This document shows, one piece after another, positions 13,911-21,309 of a stretch of 23,950 bases of DNA. A model generated the notes under the pieces. That model worked only from the letters and a program-made list of their open reading frames with translations, was not told the origin of the DNA and did not search any database. Numbering within the stretch: the first letter of the stretch is position 1; every line of letters starts with the position of its first letter. Origin of the DNA: a virus; the IMG/VR virus record IMGVR_UViG_3300017917_001318, positions 1 through 23,950 of that record. One strand, given 5' to 3'. The position numbers were made by a program, and so were the translations under genes.

Positions 13911-15098
13911 ATGGCAAGAAGTGCTAAAAAACCGCAAAAAGAGTCGTTTGTAAGTGTAAAATCAATAGTAATCAAAGACCCTGATACGAAATATTTTGGG
14001 GATGAACCAGATTTCACACTACAACCTGACAACCGTACTGTAGCTTTAATGAAAAGCTTTACTTGGTATACTCATTTTCTTACCAGAAAAGAAGCAAAAG
14101 ACTTTATTTGTCAATATGTAGAGATAAATGGTAAGCCCGAAGACCACAAAGTTATCCGTAAGATTGATGAAAATGAACTTATTCCAACGATTGGTTGGCT
14201 AGCAAGAATGAGTTTGCGTGGATTGGAACTTAATGAACATGAATCATTAACACTAAAAAATGAAATAGCAAGATTGATTCGCTCAGTCCATAAGCCTGAA
14301 CTTAAACAAAAATCACAAACTGGCAAAAATGCTATTGAAAAACCTGTTGTGAAAGCAAGACCCAATGTCCAAGAAATTATGAAAGACAAGGCCCGTGAGG
14401 CAGCAGGCGAACTGGAAGGCTTGTTCGACGATTTTATTAAGTCAGGAGCAAAAACAATTGCTACCAAGACTATGGATGAACTTAGCAAGAAAAATGTTCT
14501 GCCCCAACACACAAGTATCTTACTTGATATTTGGAATAAAAAACTTGATGAATTTTTAGAAGTACAAAAGGGAAAAAGTGACTTGGCAGAAGGGTATACA
14601 AACTTTTCTAAAGTACAAGTAAAAAATATTATAAAGTATATTGAGCAGGTAATAAGTGACCTTAACGCTTATATTAATGTTAAGAAAGCACAAAAGGCAC
14701 CCCGTAAGCGTAAGGCAGTACCTGTTGAAAAACTTGTTAGTAAACTGAAGTTTCAAAAAGAGTTTAAAGATCCTGCTAGTAAGTTAGATTTGGTAAGTAT
14801 TCACCCGACGAAATTACATGGTGCTAGTGAAGCGTGGGTTTATGATACTGCTAAACGCAAATTACATCATTACATTGCTGATGAATACAGCAAGACATTT
14901 AGTGTGAAAGGTAACACATTGCTAGGCTTTTGCACTAAACAAAGCGAGGTAAAAACACTTCGCAAACCTAGCGAACAACTAAAAGAGATTGTTGGAAGTA
15001 AGCCTGCTGCAAGAAAATATTTTAAAGATATTAAAGCAGTAAGTGTAGCACCAACTGGTCGTTTTAGTGAGAGTATGATTATTTTAAAGGCGTTTTAA
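13911..15098 (+). CDS. Conserved hypothetical protein of marine T4-like phages, early-type
   Basis: The product is 395 aa. The ATG at 13911 has GGAG at 13902-13905; the longer frame from a GTG at 13875 would start inside the promoter and is rejected. The middle is Lys-rich and helical (residues 130-275, with KKAQKAPRKRKAVP near 270). The last 120 residues form a compact domain with EAWVYDTAKRKLHHYIADEY, FSVKGNTLLGF and SMIILKAF, which I recall as a conserved end of hypothetical proteins in T4-like cyanophages and pelagiphages. The basic linker suggests nucleic-acid contact, but no catalytic motif is seen. It heads an operon with a small membrane protein and MazG. Function unknown. Confidence 0.8.
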   Translation: MARSAKKPQKESFVSVKSIVIKDPDTKYFGDEPDFTLQPDNRTVALMKSFTWYTHFLTRKEAKDFICQYVEINGKPEDHKVIRKIDENELIPTIGWLARMSLRGLELNEHESLTLKNEIARLIRSVHKPELKQKSQTGKNAIEKPVVKARPNVQEIMKDKAREAAGELEGLFDDFIKSGAKTIATKTMDELSKKNVLPQHTSILLDIWNKKLDEFLEVQKGKSDLAEGYTNFSKVQVKNIIKYIEQVISDLNAYINVKKAQKAPRKRKAVPVEKLVSKLKFQKEFKDPASKLDLVSIHPTKLHGASEAWVYDTAKRKLHHYIADEYSKTFSVKGNTLLGFCTKQSEVKTLRKPSEQLKEIVGSKPAARKYFKDIKAVSVAPTGRFSESMIILKAF

Positions 15099-15099
15099 T

Positions 15100-15282
15100 A
15101 TGAAAGAAAAAATTGGTAATTGGTTTGCTGATAACCGAATTAAAATAGGTTATTTTTTAGGTGGACTGAATATTGCTGGTGGAATAAGCTTGATACCATT
15201 AGGACAATATGCTAATGGTGCTATTCAGATTTTTGTTGGTTTTGTATTAGTTATTGATGCGTGGTTACAAAATGAATATTGA
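15100..15282 (+). CDS. Small two-helix membrane protein
   Basis: The product is 60 aa with two hydrophobic segments, about residues 15-34 (IKIGYFLGGLNIAGGISLIP) and 38-55 (ANGAIQIFVGFVLVIDAW), and a charged N-terminus. It starts one base after the preceding stop and overlaps MazG by 11 bases, so it belongs to the early-type operon. The likely location is the host inner membrane. Size and topology would fit a holin-like or membrane-modifying early protein, but placement with MazG under an early promoter argues against a lysis role. Unrecognised family. Confidence 0.7.
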   Translation: MKEKIGNWFADNRIKIGYFLGGLNIAGGISLIPLGQYANGAIQIFVGFVLVIDAWLQNEY

Positions 15283-15706
15283 TTTAAATAAGTATAGTGA
15301 GTTTGTAAAAGAAGTAACAAGCAATGAGAGTAAAGACCTTACTTCATTTATGAATCGTTTAGATGTAATTGATGGGAACTATGACTTTCAAAAACATGAA
15401 CATGGCCCAAGTGTCAATGTTCCACTACTTTTAACAGGTGCATTAGGACTGGGCAGTGAGACAGGTGAGTTTCAGGAAATTGTTAAAAAGATTTACTTTC
15501 AAGGGAAACCTTTGACTGAAGAAAACTTGTTCCATATGAAACGAGAGTTGGGCGATATTATGTGGTACTGGATTAATAGTTGTAGAGCACTGGACTTAGA
15601 TCCAAATGATGTTATTGCAGAAAATGTTACTAAGTTAAAAGCACGATATCCTGGGGGAGAGTTTGATCCCTATTATAGTGAAAATCGAAAAGAGGGAGAT
15701 TTGTAA
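15272..15706 (+). CDS. mazG: MazG-like nucleoside triphosphate pyrophosphohydrolase
   Basis: The product is 144 aa with the all-alpha NTP-PPase signature: SETGEFQEIVKK (E63, E66, E69) and RELGDIMWYW (E92, D95), the EXXE...EXXD metal site. The family hydrolyses (d)NTPs to monophosphates. Phage MazG has been proposed to alter the host nucleotide pool or stress-alarmone state, but the substrate of marine phage MazG is best regarded as dNTP-like. The ATG at 15272 is chosen because it gives the normal domain start; a longer frame from 15254 adds only six residues. It overlaps the membrane-protein gene and ends just before the late box for gp13. Confidence 0.9.
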   Translation: MNIDLNKYSEFVKEVTSNESKDLTSFMNRLDVIDGNYDFQKHEHGPSVNVPLLLTGALGLGSETGEFQEIVKKIYFQGKPLTEENLFHMKRELGDIMWYWINSCRALDLDPNDVIAENVTKLKARYPGGEFDPYYSENRKEGDL

Positions 15707-15720
15707 TCAAAAGGTTGCCT

Positions 15721-15728
15721 GATAAATA
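15721..15728 (+). promoter_or_regulatory. T4-type late promoter box GATAAATA for gp13
   Basis: GATAAATA ends 18 bases before the gp13 ATG, with AAAGG at 15734-15738 between them. It shares 12 bases (GATAAATACTAT) with the gp14 box, but there the ATG follows directly. Confidence 0.72.
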
Positions 15729-15746
15729 CTATTAAAGGTAAATATC

Positions 15747-16532
15747 ATGGCAGCCAGTATATTATCAACTCCTACAAACTTAGATTTACAAGAGTTAAAA
15801 TCTGCATTATTTGAAAACTTGCGCCTTCGTATGGGCGGCGATATCATAGATTTAGAACTTGATCCACAACATTATGAAGCTGCCTACAATTATGCTATTA
15901 AAATTTACAGACAAAGAGCACAAAATGCTACTGTAGAATCTTACACACTAATGGAAGTCATCAAAAATGTTGATACTTACACATTGCCAAGTGAATTTAT
16001 TAATGTAAGAAGTTTGTTTAGAAGAACTGTAGGGCTTGAAACAGGGCCAAGTTCAACATCATTTGATCCTTTCAGTAGTGCTATTCTTAATACTTATTTG
16101 TTGAACTACAATTATACAGGTGGTATGGCAACATATGATTTTTATGCTGGGTATGTTGAATTGGCTGCAAGAATGTTTGGTGGTTACTTGACATATACTT
16201 TTAACCCCGTTACAAAAGTTTTAAGAATTACAAGAGATTTTAAAGGCACTGGCGAGCGTATATTAATTTGGGCAGATATACAACGACCTGAAGTTGAGTT
16301 ATTACAAGATCCTGGCGCAGGTGTTTGGATTGGAGATTACACACTTGCTGTATTAAAAGGTATTATTGGTGAAGCCCGAGAAAAATTTGCTACCATTGCA
16401 GGGCCAAGTGGTGGCACTTCATTAAATGGTGCTGCTATGAAAGCAGAAAGCAAAGAAGCACAAACAGCATTAATTGATCAACTTAAAGCATATGTTGATT
16501 ATTCACAGCCCTTGACATGGATACAAGGTTAA
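15747..16532 (+). CDS. 13: Neck protein, gp13-like
   Basis: The product is 261 aa. It carries the conserved blocks of marine T4-like neck proteins: LDPQHYEAAYNYAIKIYRQR, VDTYTLPSEFINVRSLFRR, ATYDFYAGYVELAARMFGG, WIGDYTLAVLKGIIGEAREK and the end QPLTWIQG. The protein attaches to the portal after packaging and with gp14 forms the neck to which the tail joins (T4 gp13 is 309 aa). A GATAAATA box and AAAGG site precede it. gp14 and gp15, its usual downstream partners, are here upstream and on the other strand. The end of the gene carries a 12-bp palindrome AAGGTTAACCTT (16525-16536) across the stop codon. Confidence 0.83.
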   Translation: MAASILSTPTNLDLQELKSALFENLRLRMGGDIIDLELDPQHYEAAYNYAIKIYRQRAQNATVESYTLMEVIKNVDTYTLPSEFINVRSLFRRTVGLETGPSSTSFDPFSSAILNTYLLNYNYTGGMATYDFYAGYVELAARMFGGYLTYTFNPVTKVLRITRDFKGTGERILIWADIQRPEVELLQDPGAGVWIGDYTLAVLKGIIGEAREKFATIAGPSGGTSLNGAAMKAESKEAQTALIDQLKAYVDYSQPLTWIQG

Positions 16533-16571
16533 CCTTAATTCTTTAATTTTAAATTTAACTGTAGTAATATA

Positions 16572-16589
16572 TACTATCAGGAGATAGTA
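16572..16589 (+). promoter_or_regulatory. Hairpin presenting the ribosome binding site in its loop
   Basis: TACTATC (16572-16578) and GATAGTA (16583-16589) form a perfect 7-bp stem closed by the four-base loop AGGA. The Shine-Dalgarno AGGAG (16579-16583) is the loop plus the first stem base, and the ATG follows immediately at 16590. This resembles translational operators of T4 early genes, but the regulator, if any, is unknown. Confidence 0.6.
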
Positions 16590-17222
16590 ATGATTATTGG
16601 TGTGACTGGTTTGATAGGGTCAGGCAAAGATACTGTAGCAGATTATTTGTGTACGTTTTATGGATTCAGACGCTTAAGTTTTGCTGCTAGTTTAAAAGAT
16701 GCATTATCAGCAATCTTTGGTTGGGATCGTGAACTATTAGAAGGATCAACAAAATCAAGTCGTGAATGGCGTGAACAAGTTGATGAATGGTGGGCAAAAC
16801 GATTAAATATCCCACATCTTACCCCACGTTGGACTATGCAAATTTGGGGGACAGAAGTTGCTAGAGAAAGTTTTCATAATGATATTTGGGTAGCCAGTGT
16901 TGAAAATAAACTGAGAACAACCAAAGATGATATAGTAATTACTGATTGTAGATTTAGTAATGAGGTAAATGCAATTAAAAATGCAGGTGGTATAGCTATT
17001 AGAATTGAACGTGGTGATAAACCTGATTGGTATGAATATGCGGAACAATTTAATAGAGGACCTAGTGCAATAGGTTGGGCACTTAGTAAGTCTGAACTAA
17101 TTAATCGCAACATTCATGCAAGTGAATATAGTAGCGTTGGTTTAAATTATGATGCTATTATAGATAATAATGGAACAATAGACCAACTTCACACTAATAT
17201 TAAATCAATACTCAATTTGTAA
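16590..17222 (+). CDS. 1: Deoxynucleoside monophosphate kinase (T4 gp1-like)
   Basis: The product is 210 aa. It has a P-loop at residues 7-15 (GLIGSGKDT), then LSFAASLKDALSAIFGW, PRWTMQIWGTEVAR, and DDIVITDCRFSNEVNAIKNA, the pattern of T4-type dNMP kinases. The enzyme phosphorylates dNMPs with ATP to feed phage DNA synthesis in the cytoplasm. T4 gp1 is 241 aa. Its ribosome site sits in a hairpin loop. The 3' end overlaps the convergent HNH gene by 18 bases. A nucleotide-metabolism gene between neck and sheath genes is out of place relative to T4 and, with MazG and NUDIX, makes three nucleotide enzymes scattered among late genes. Confidence 0.88.
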   Translation: MIIGVTGLIGSGKDTVADYLCTFYGFRRLSFAASLKDALSAIFGWDRELLEGSTKSSREWREQVDEWWAKRLNIPHLTPRWTMQIWGTEVARESFHNDIWVASVENKLRTTKDDIVITDCRFSNEVNAIKNAGGIAIRIERGDKPDWYEYAEQFNRGPSAIGWALSKSELINRNIHASEYSSVGLNYDAIIDNNGTIDQLHTNIKSILNL

Positions 17223-17552
17223 GTCTCCACGCTTCCAGTTGACATTTTTTCTTTTTATTACTTCAACACAATTTAGACATACTGTTCTTAGGTTATTTAA
17301 TTGCACATTTATTAAATTACCATCAATGTGAAACACTGTTAATTGTGTTGGATAAATTGATTTAAAGCCGCATAAATCACAGGTTGGTTTCTTTTTATAC
17401 CCAGACTTTTCCCAATTGGAAACTCTGGGTTTTAATTTTTCTTTTTTCCTGCCACAAACATCACATAAACTACGGTAATAGATTTTACCTTTACGCCAAT
17501 AATTTATAGCACAAACATTGGCATTGCATTGTTTACATAAAGGCCTTTGCAT
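17205..17552 (-). CDS. Free-standing HNH endonuclease with zinc-ribbon motifs
   Basis: The product is 115 aa with four Cys-x2-Cys pairs (C6/C9, C30/C33, C58/C61, C92/C95) and the HNH core FHIDGNLINVQLNNLRTVC (H75, D77, N79, N86/N87). It is related to small phage HNH homing enzymes that cut near their own insertion site and spread by repair. It is on the opposite strand to its neighbours, overlaps the dNMP kinase end by 18 bases and sits before gp18, as expected of a mobile intergenic gene. No Shine-Dalgarno is present; AATAAATA lies exactly four bases before the ATG. Confidence 0.83.
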   Translation of the reverse strand: MQRPLCKQCNANVCAINYWRKGKIYYRSLCDVCGRKKEKLKPRVSNWEKSGYKKKPTCDLCGFKSIYPTQLTVFHIDGNLINVQLNNLRTVCLNCVEVIKRKNVNWKRGDLQIEY

Positions 17553-17556
17553 ATTT

Positions 17557-17564
17557 TATTTATT
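17557..17564 (-). promoter_or_regulatory. Late promoter box AATAAATA four bases before the HNH start
   Basis: On the minus strand the order is AATAAATA, AAAT, ATG. Spacing and lack of a ribosome site are the same as at gp14 and at the last gene of the window. Confidence 0.55.
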
Positions 17565-17565
17565 A

Positions 17566-17577
17566 ACCTTTAAAGGT
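17566..17577. repeat. 12-bp palindrome in the HNH-gp18 divergent spacer
   Basis: ACCTTTAAAGGT is its own reverse complement and lies between the divergent HNH and gp18 promoters, with GGTATACC (17581-17588) close by. It may be a protein-binding site or a mark of HNH insertion; no function can be read. Confidence 0.4.
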
Positions 17578-17606
17578 ACGGGTATACCGTGTTTTCTAGT
17601 GTTTTT

Positions 17607-17614
17607 AATAAATA
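17607..17614 (+). promoter_or_regulatory. T4-type late promoter box AATAAATA for gp18
   Basis: AATAAATA lies 53 bases before the sheath ATG, with a clear ribosome site AAGGA at 17656-17660. It divides the spacer with the divergent HNH gene. Confidence 0.7.
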
Positions 17615-17667
17615 GTTATATGCAATACAGGTGGTAAACCTTAAAATTTTACATAAAGGAAAATAAC

Positions 17668-20600
17668 ATGGCACTAGTATCTCCAGGCGTAGAAGTAACG
17701 ATTATTGATCAATCACAGTATTTACCTGCGCCACCAGCAAGCGTACCTTTCTTTCTTGTAGCAACAGCACAAAATAAAGCAGACCCAACTGGGTTGGCAG
17801 TTGCTAGTGCTACTACAGCAGCGAATGCAAACAAATTATACACAGTTACAAGTCAGCGTGACTTAGTAACACTATATGGTACACCATTCTTTTACACAAC
17901 AGCAGATGGTACACCAATTCAGGGTTATGAATTAAACGAATACGGATTACTTGCAGCATACTCAGCATTGGGTGTAAGTAATCAAGTTTATGTTTTAAGA
18001 GCAGATGTTGATTTAGCAAGTTTAGTTGGACAAACAGGTCGTCCAAGTAGTGCTCCTGCTAATTTAACATATTGGTTAGACACAACCAATACAACATGGG
18101 GCATTTATGAATGGAACGCAACCACTTCATCATTTACCAACAAAGTGCCTATTGTAATTACAGATTCAGCAGATTTAACAGGTAGTGCTCCTTCTGCGAG
18201 TGTTGGTTCAATTTATGATTATGCAGTAGTTAGTATAGCTGATTATGGAAGTCCAACAGCAACAACTGCACCAGAATATTGGTATAAAAATTCTACAGGA
18301 ACATGGGTAAGTTTAGGTAGTACAGGTTGGTTAGGCTCATGGCCAACTGTTCAAGGAACAACAGCTAACCCTGCTCCTACAGCAGGAAATACTTTTACAA
18401 TTGATGTAAATGGAAGTTATACAGTAACTATTACAATACCAAACAATGGTGGTGGGTTCGGTACTGCAACAGGTGTTGCAAGTGCTATTAATGCATTGAG
18501 CCTAACAGAAGTAACCGCAGCAGTTGTAAGTAATAAGTTAGTAATTTATTCAAAACAGCAATCAGGTGCAATTACTAATCCATTATATTTAACATTAGCA
18601 AATGGTACAGGTACTCCTTTAACTGCATTGGGTATTACAGCAGATACTTATAATCAACCCGAAATTCAGTATGGCACATCAGCAGAGCAACCATTATGGG
18701 CTGCAAGTCAGACAGAACCAAGACCAACAGGTAGTGTGTGGCTAAAAATGGGATCGGCAGGCACAGGTTTTAATCCATCGATGAGTGTTTACACTACTGC
18801 AACTGCAAGTTTTGTGCCAAAGACAGTAACTTTAGCAACAGGTGACCTAGCAGTTACAGCTACATTAGATAGTACAGGTGGTCAAGCCATTCCAGCTAAT
18901 ACAATATATGCACAATACAATTATAACAACCTTTGGAATCAAGGTCCAATTTATTTTTGGAAAAGAATTTCTACAGGAGCAACTGTAATAACAGGTGATG
19001 ATACAACACCAACATTTAATGATGGTCCATACTCTGCTACAATTTATGTAAGCACTCCAGGTTCAACATCTTATAGTTCAGGTTACGCATTTAGTTTAGC
19101 AGATAACAGTGATGCACAAGATTTTGTTGATGCTTGGGCAGCAGCAGGTGTCCCCTACACAGAAGCAACCGTCCTATCAACAGGTGCTATTCAAATTACT
19201 CATACTGAAGGTGGGGTAATTTTAGTTGATGATGTAAGTTCCTCAACTGGTATTTCGAATGGGTTAATGGCAGATGCAGGATTTAATATTGGAACTACAG
19301 ATAGTGTAAAATATGGAGACTTTGCTCCATTTACAGGATCATTTGGTGATGACTCTGTTAGCCCTGCAGGTGGAACAGGATTTGCAATTACTATTACAAA
19401 TGAAAATGGTGTTTATAACTTAGGTGCTATTACCAACGCAGGTACAGGCTATTCTGCTAATGATTTAATTACTATTAACGGTGCTACATTAAACGGTGCA
19501 ACTCCTGCAAATAATTTAGTATTAAAAGTTATTAGTGCATCAGGAGGCACTGTTGATGAAGTTGCTTTTATTTCAGGCACGCCAATTCAAGCGTATATGA
19601 CACAATTAAGCAATTGGCAAGAATTTACATATACAGTAAATGAAGGTGCACCAGTAGCAGATCCTGCTAATAATACAAATTGGTATTATAGTGTAGTTGA
19701 TGAAGTTGATATTATGGTTAACACATCAAGCGGCTGGAGGGGATATCGTAATGTTGAGTATGATAGCAATGGTTTCCCAATGCCATCTGGTACTCCTGCA
19801 ACAGATCCAAATGGCCCAATTGTAAGTGCCACTGAGCCTTCTTTACAAAGTGACGGGACAGCACTTGTCTATGGTGATATTTGGATTGATACTAGTGATT
19901 TAGAAAACTATCCAGTTATCTATCGTTGGCAATCAGTTAGTGGTACAAATCAATGGGTATTAATAAACAACACTGATCAAGTAAGTAGTACAGGTATTCT
20001 CTTTGCCGATGCCCGTTGGTCAAGTAATCAGGATACAATTGATCCAGTCAATGATCCTATTCCAACTATTGTATCATTATTAACAAGTAATAATTTAGAT
20101 TTAGATGCACCTGACAATACATTATACCCAGTTGGAATGCTAATGTTTAATACAAGACGATCAGGATTTAATGTTAAGCAATTTAGATCAAATTACTTTA
20201 ATTCTACAAGTTTCCCAGATGAAACACTACCTACTTATACAGATACTTGGGTAAGTGTTAGTGGGTTACAAAGTAATGGTTCTCCATACATGGGCCGTAA
20301 AGCACAGCGTGCTATTGTAGTACAAGCATTAAAATCTAGCATTGACACTAACTTAACGATCCGTGATGAAGATACTTTCTTTAACATAATGGCTACACCA
20401 AATTACCCTGAATTACAACCAAACATGGTAGTATTAAACGCCGATAGAGGTGATACAGGATTTATTGTAGGTGATACACCATTAAGACTTACAGACAGCG
20501 CAACTGCTATAAATGCATGGGCTACTAATGCAGCAGGTGCAACCTCAACAGGTGAAGAAGGTCTTGTAACAAGAAACACTTATATGGGATTATTTTATCC

Positions 20601-21243
20601 TAGTGGCTTAACAAATGATTTGTCAGGTAATGATGTTGTTGTTCCAGCAAGTCATATGATGGTAAGAACATTGATACGCAATGATACAATTGCTTTCCCT
20701 TGGTTCGCTCCAGCTGGTACACGTCGTGGATTAATTGATAATGCGTTAAGCATTGGATTTATTGATCCAACAACTGGTGAATATGTGTCAACAAGAACAA
20801 GAGTAGGAATTCGTGATGTATTATATACTAACTTTATTAATCCTCTTGTATTCTTCACAGGTAATGGTTTATTAAACTATGGTAATAAGAGTAGTTTTAA
20901 TAGTCAATCAGCATTAGACAGAATTAATGTTGCTAGACTTGTTGCTTATTTACGTAGACAATTAACACTTGCTGCAAGACCATTTATCTTTGAACCAAAT
21001 GATGCGTTTACTAGAGGACAGGTTTCAACAGTTATTGGAACATTGTTAAATGATTTAGTAACAAATAGAGGTATCTATGATTATAGTGTAGTGTGTGATG
21101 AGTCAAATAACACACCAACTAGAATTGATAGAAATGAGTTGTGGGTAGATATTGCAATACAACCTGTTAAGGCAATTGAATTTATCTACATACCTGTAAG
21201 AATTTTGAATACAGGTGAGGCAGTAGCAGGAACAGGTATCTAA
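17668..21243 (+). CDS. 18: Contractile tail sheath protein, gp18-like, very large
   Basis: The product is 1191 aa, against 659 in T4. The N-terminus MALVSPGVEVTIID, the SNQVYVLRADVDLASL segment near residue 110, and the last 370 residues (YPVGMLMFNTRRSGFN onward, then DRINVARLVAYLRRQL, RPFIFEPNDAFTRGQ, WVDIAIQPVKAIEFIYIPVR) are the conserved sheath core. About residues 125-800 hold beta modules with repeated Trp/Tyr patterns (YWLDTTNTTWGIYEW; GDIWIDTSDLENYP with YRW). These would lie on the outer face of the sheath. The protein contracts to drive the tube through the host envelope. The start has AAGGA eight bases upstream. gp19 follows. Confidence 0.92.
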   Translation: MALVSPGVEVTIIDQSQYLPAPPASVPFFLVATAQNKADPTGLAVASATTAANANKLYTVTSQRDLVTLYGTPFFYTTADGTPIQGYELNEYGLLAAYSALGVSNQVYVLRADVDLASLVGQTGRPSSAPANLTYWLDTTNTTWGIYEWNATTSSFTNKVPIVITDSADLTGSAPSASVGSIYDYAVVSIADYGSPTATTAPEYWYKNSTGTWVSLGSTGWLGSWPTVQGTTANPAPTAGNTFTIDVNGSYTVTITIPNNGGGFGTATGVASAINALSLTEVTAAVVSNKLVIYSKQQSGAITNPLYLTLANGTGTPLTALGITADTYNQPEIQYGTSAEQPLWAASQTEPRPTGSVWLKMGSAGTGFNPSMSVYTTATASFVPKTVTLATGDLAVTATLDSTGGQAIPANTIYAQYNYNNLWNQGPIYFWKRISTGATVITGDDTTPTFNDGPYSATIYVSTPGSTSYSSGYAFSLADNSDAQDFVDAWAAAGVPYTEATVLSTGAIQITHTEGGVILVDDVSSSTGISNGLMADAGFNIGTTDSVKYGDFAPFTGSFGDDSVSPAGGTGFAITITNENGVYNLGAITNAGTGYSANDLITINGATLNGATPANNLVLKVISASGGTVDEVAFISGTPIQAYMTQLSNWQEFTYTVNEGAPVADPANNTNWYYSVVDEVDIMVNTSSGWRGYRNVEYDSNGFPMPSGTPATDPNGPIVSATEPSLQSDGTALVYGDIWIDTSDLENYPVIYRWQSVSGTNQWVLINNTDQVSSTGILFADARWSSNQDTIDPVNDPIPTIVSLLTSNNLDLDAPDNTLYPVGMLMFNTRRSGFNVKQFRSNYFNSTSFPDETLPTYTDTWVSVSGLQSNGSPYMGRKAQRAIVVQALKSSIDTNLTIRDEDTFFNIMATPNYPELQPNMVVLNADRGDTGFIVGDTPLRLTDSATAINAWATNAAGATSTGEEGLVTRNTYMGLFYPSGLTNDLSGNDVVVPASHMMVRTLIRNDTIAFPWFAPAGTRRGLIDNALSIGFIDPTTGEYVSTRTRVGIRDVLYTNFINPLVFFTGNGLLNYGNKSSFNSQSALDRINVARLVAYLRRQLTLAARPFIFEPNDAFTRGQVSTVIGTLLNDLVTNRGIYDYSVVCDESNNTPTRIDRNELWVDIAIQPVKAIEFIYIPVRILNTGEAVAGTGI

Positions 21244-21250
21244 TATAGGT

Positions 21251-21268
21251 AGGGGGATAAAACCCCCT
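21251..21268 (+). terminator. GC-rich hairpin after the sheath gene, possible attenuator
   Basis: AGGGGG (21251-21256) and CCCCCT (21263-21268) form a perfect 6-bp stem with loop ATAAAA, eight bases after the sheath stop. No T-run follows, so termination may be partial or the hairpin may protect the 3' end of the sheath message. A new late box starts 12 bases later. Confidence 0.5.
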
Positions 21269-21279
21269 CTATAAAAGGC

Positions 21280-21287
21280 AATAAATA
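21280..21287 (+). promoter_or_regulatory. T4-type late promoter box AATAAATA for gp19
   Basis: AATAAATA lies 22 bases before the tube ATG, with AGGAG at 21295-21299. Together with the hairpin just upstream it makes gp19 a separate, probably strongly expressed, unit. Confidence 0.72.
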
Positions 21288-21309
21288 GTAGAACAGGAGA
21301 AACATACAA

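Noticed and set aside
13835-14032. N-terminal extension of gp14 to 14032 on the minus strand
   Set aside because: It would run through the sigma70 promoter and into the divergent 395-aa gene; the start at 13834 gives the expected MPKLSLYRP end.
16525-16536. Terminator at the end of gp13 (palindrome AAGGTTAACCTT)
   Set aside because: It has no loop, an AT-rich stem and no T-run; it is kept only as a palindrome in the gp13 entry.
16512-16541. Sigma70 promoter for the dNMP kinase from TTGACA at 16512
   Set aside because: The -35 lies in gp13 codons and no acceptable -10 occurs 16-18 bases downstream.
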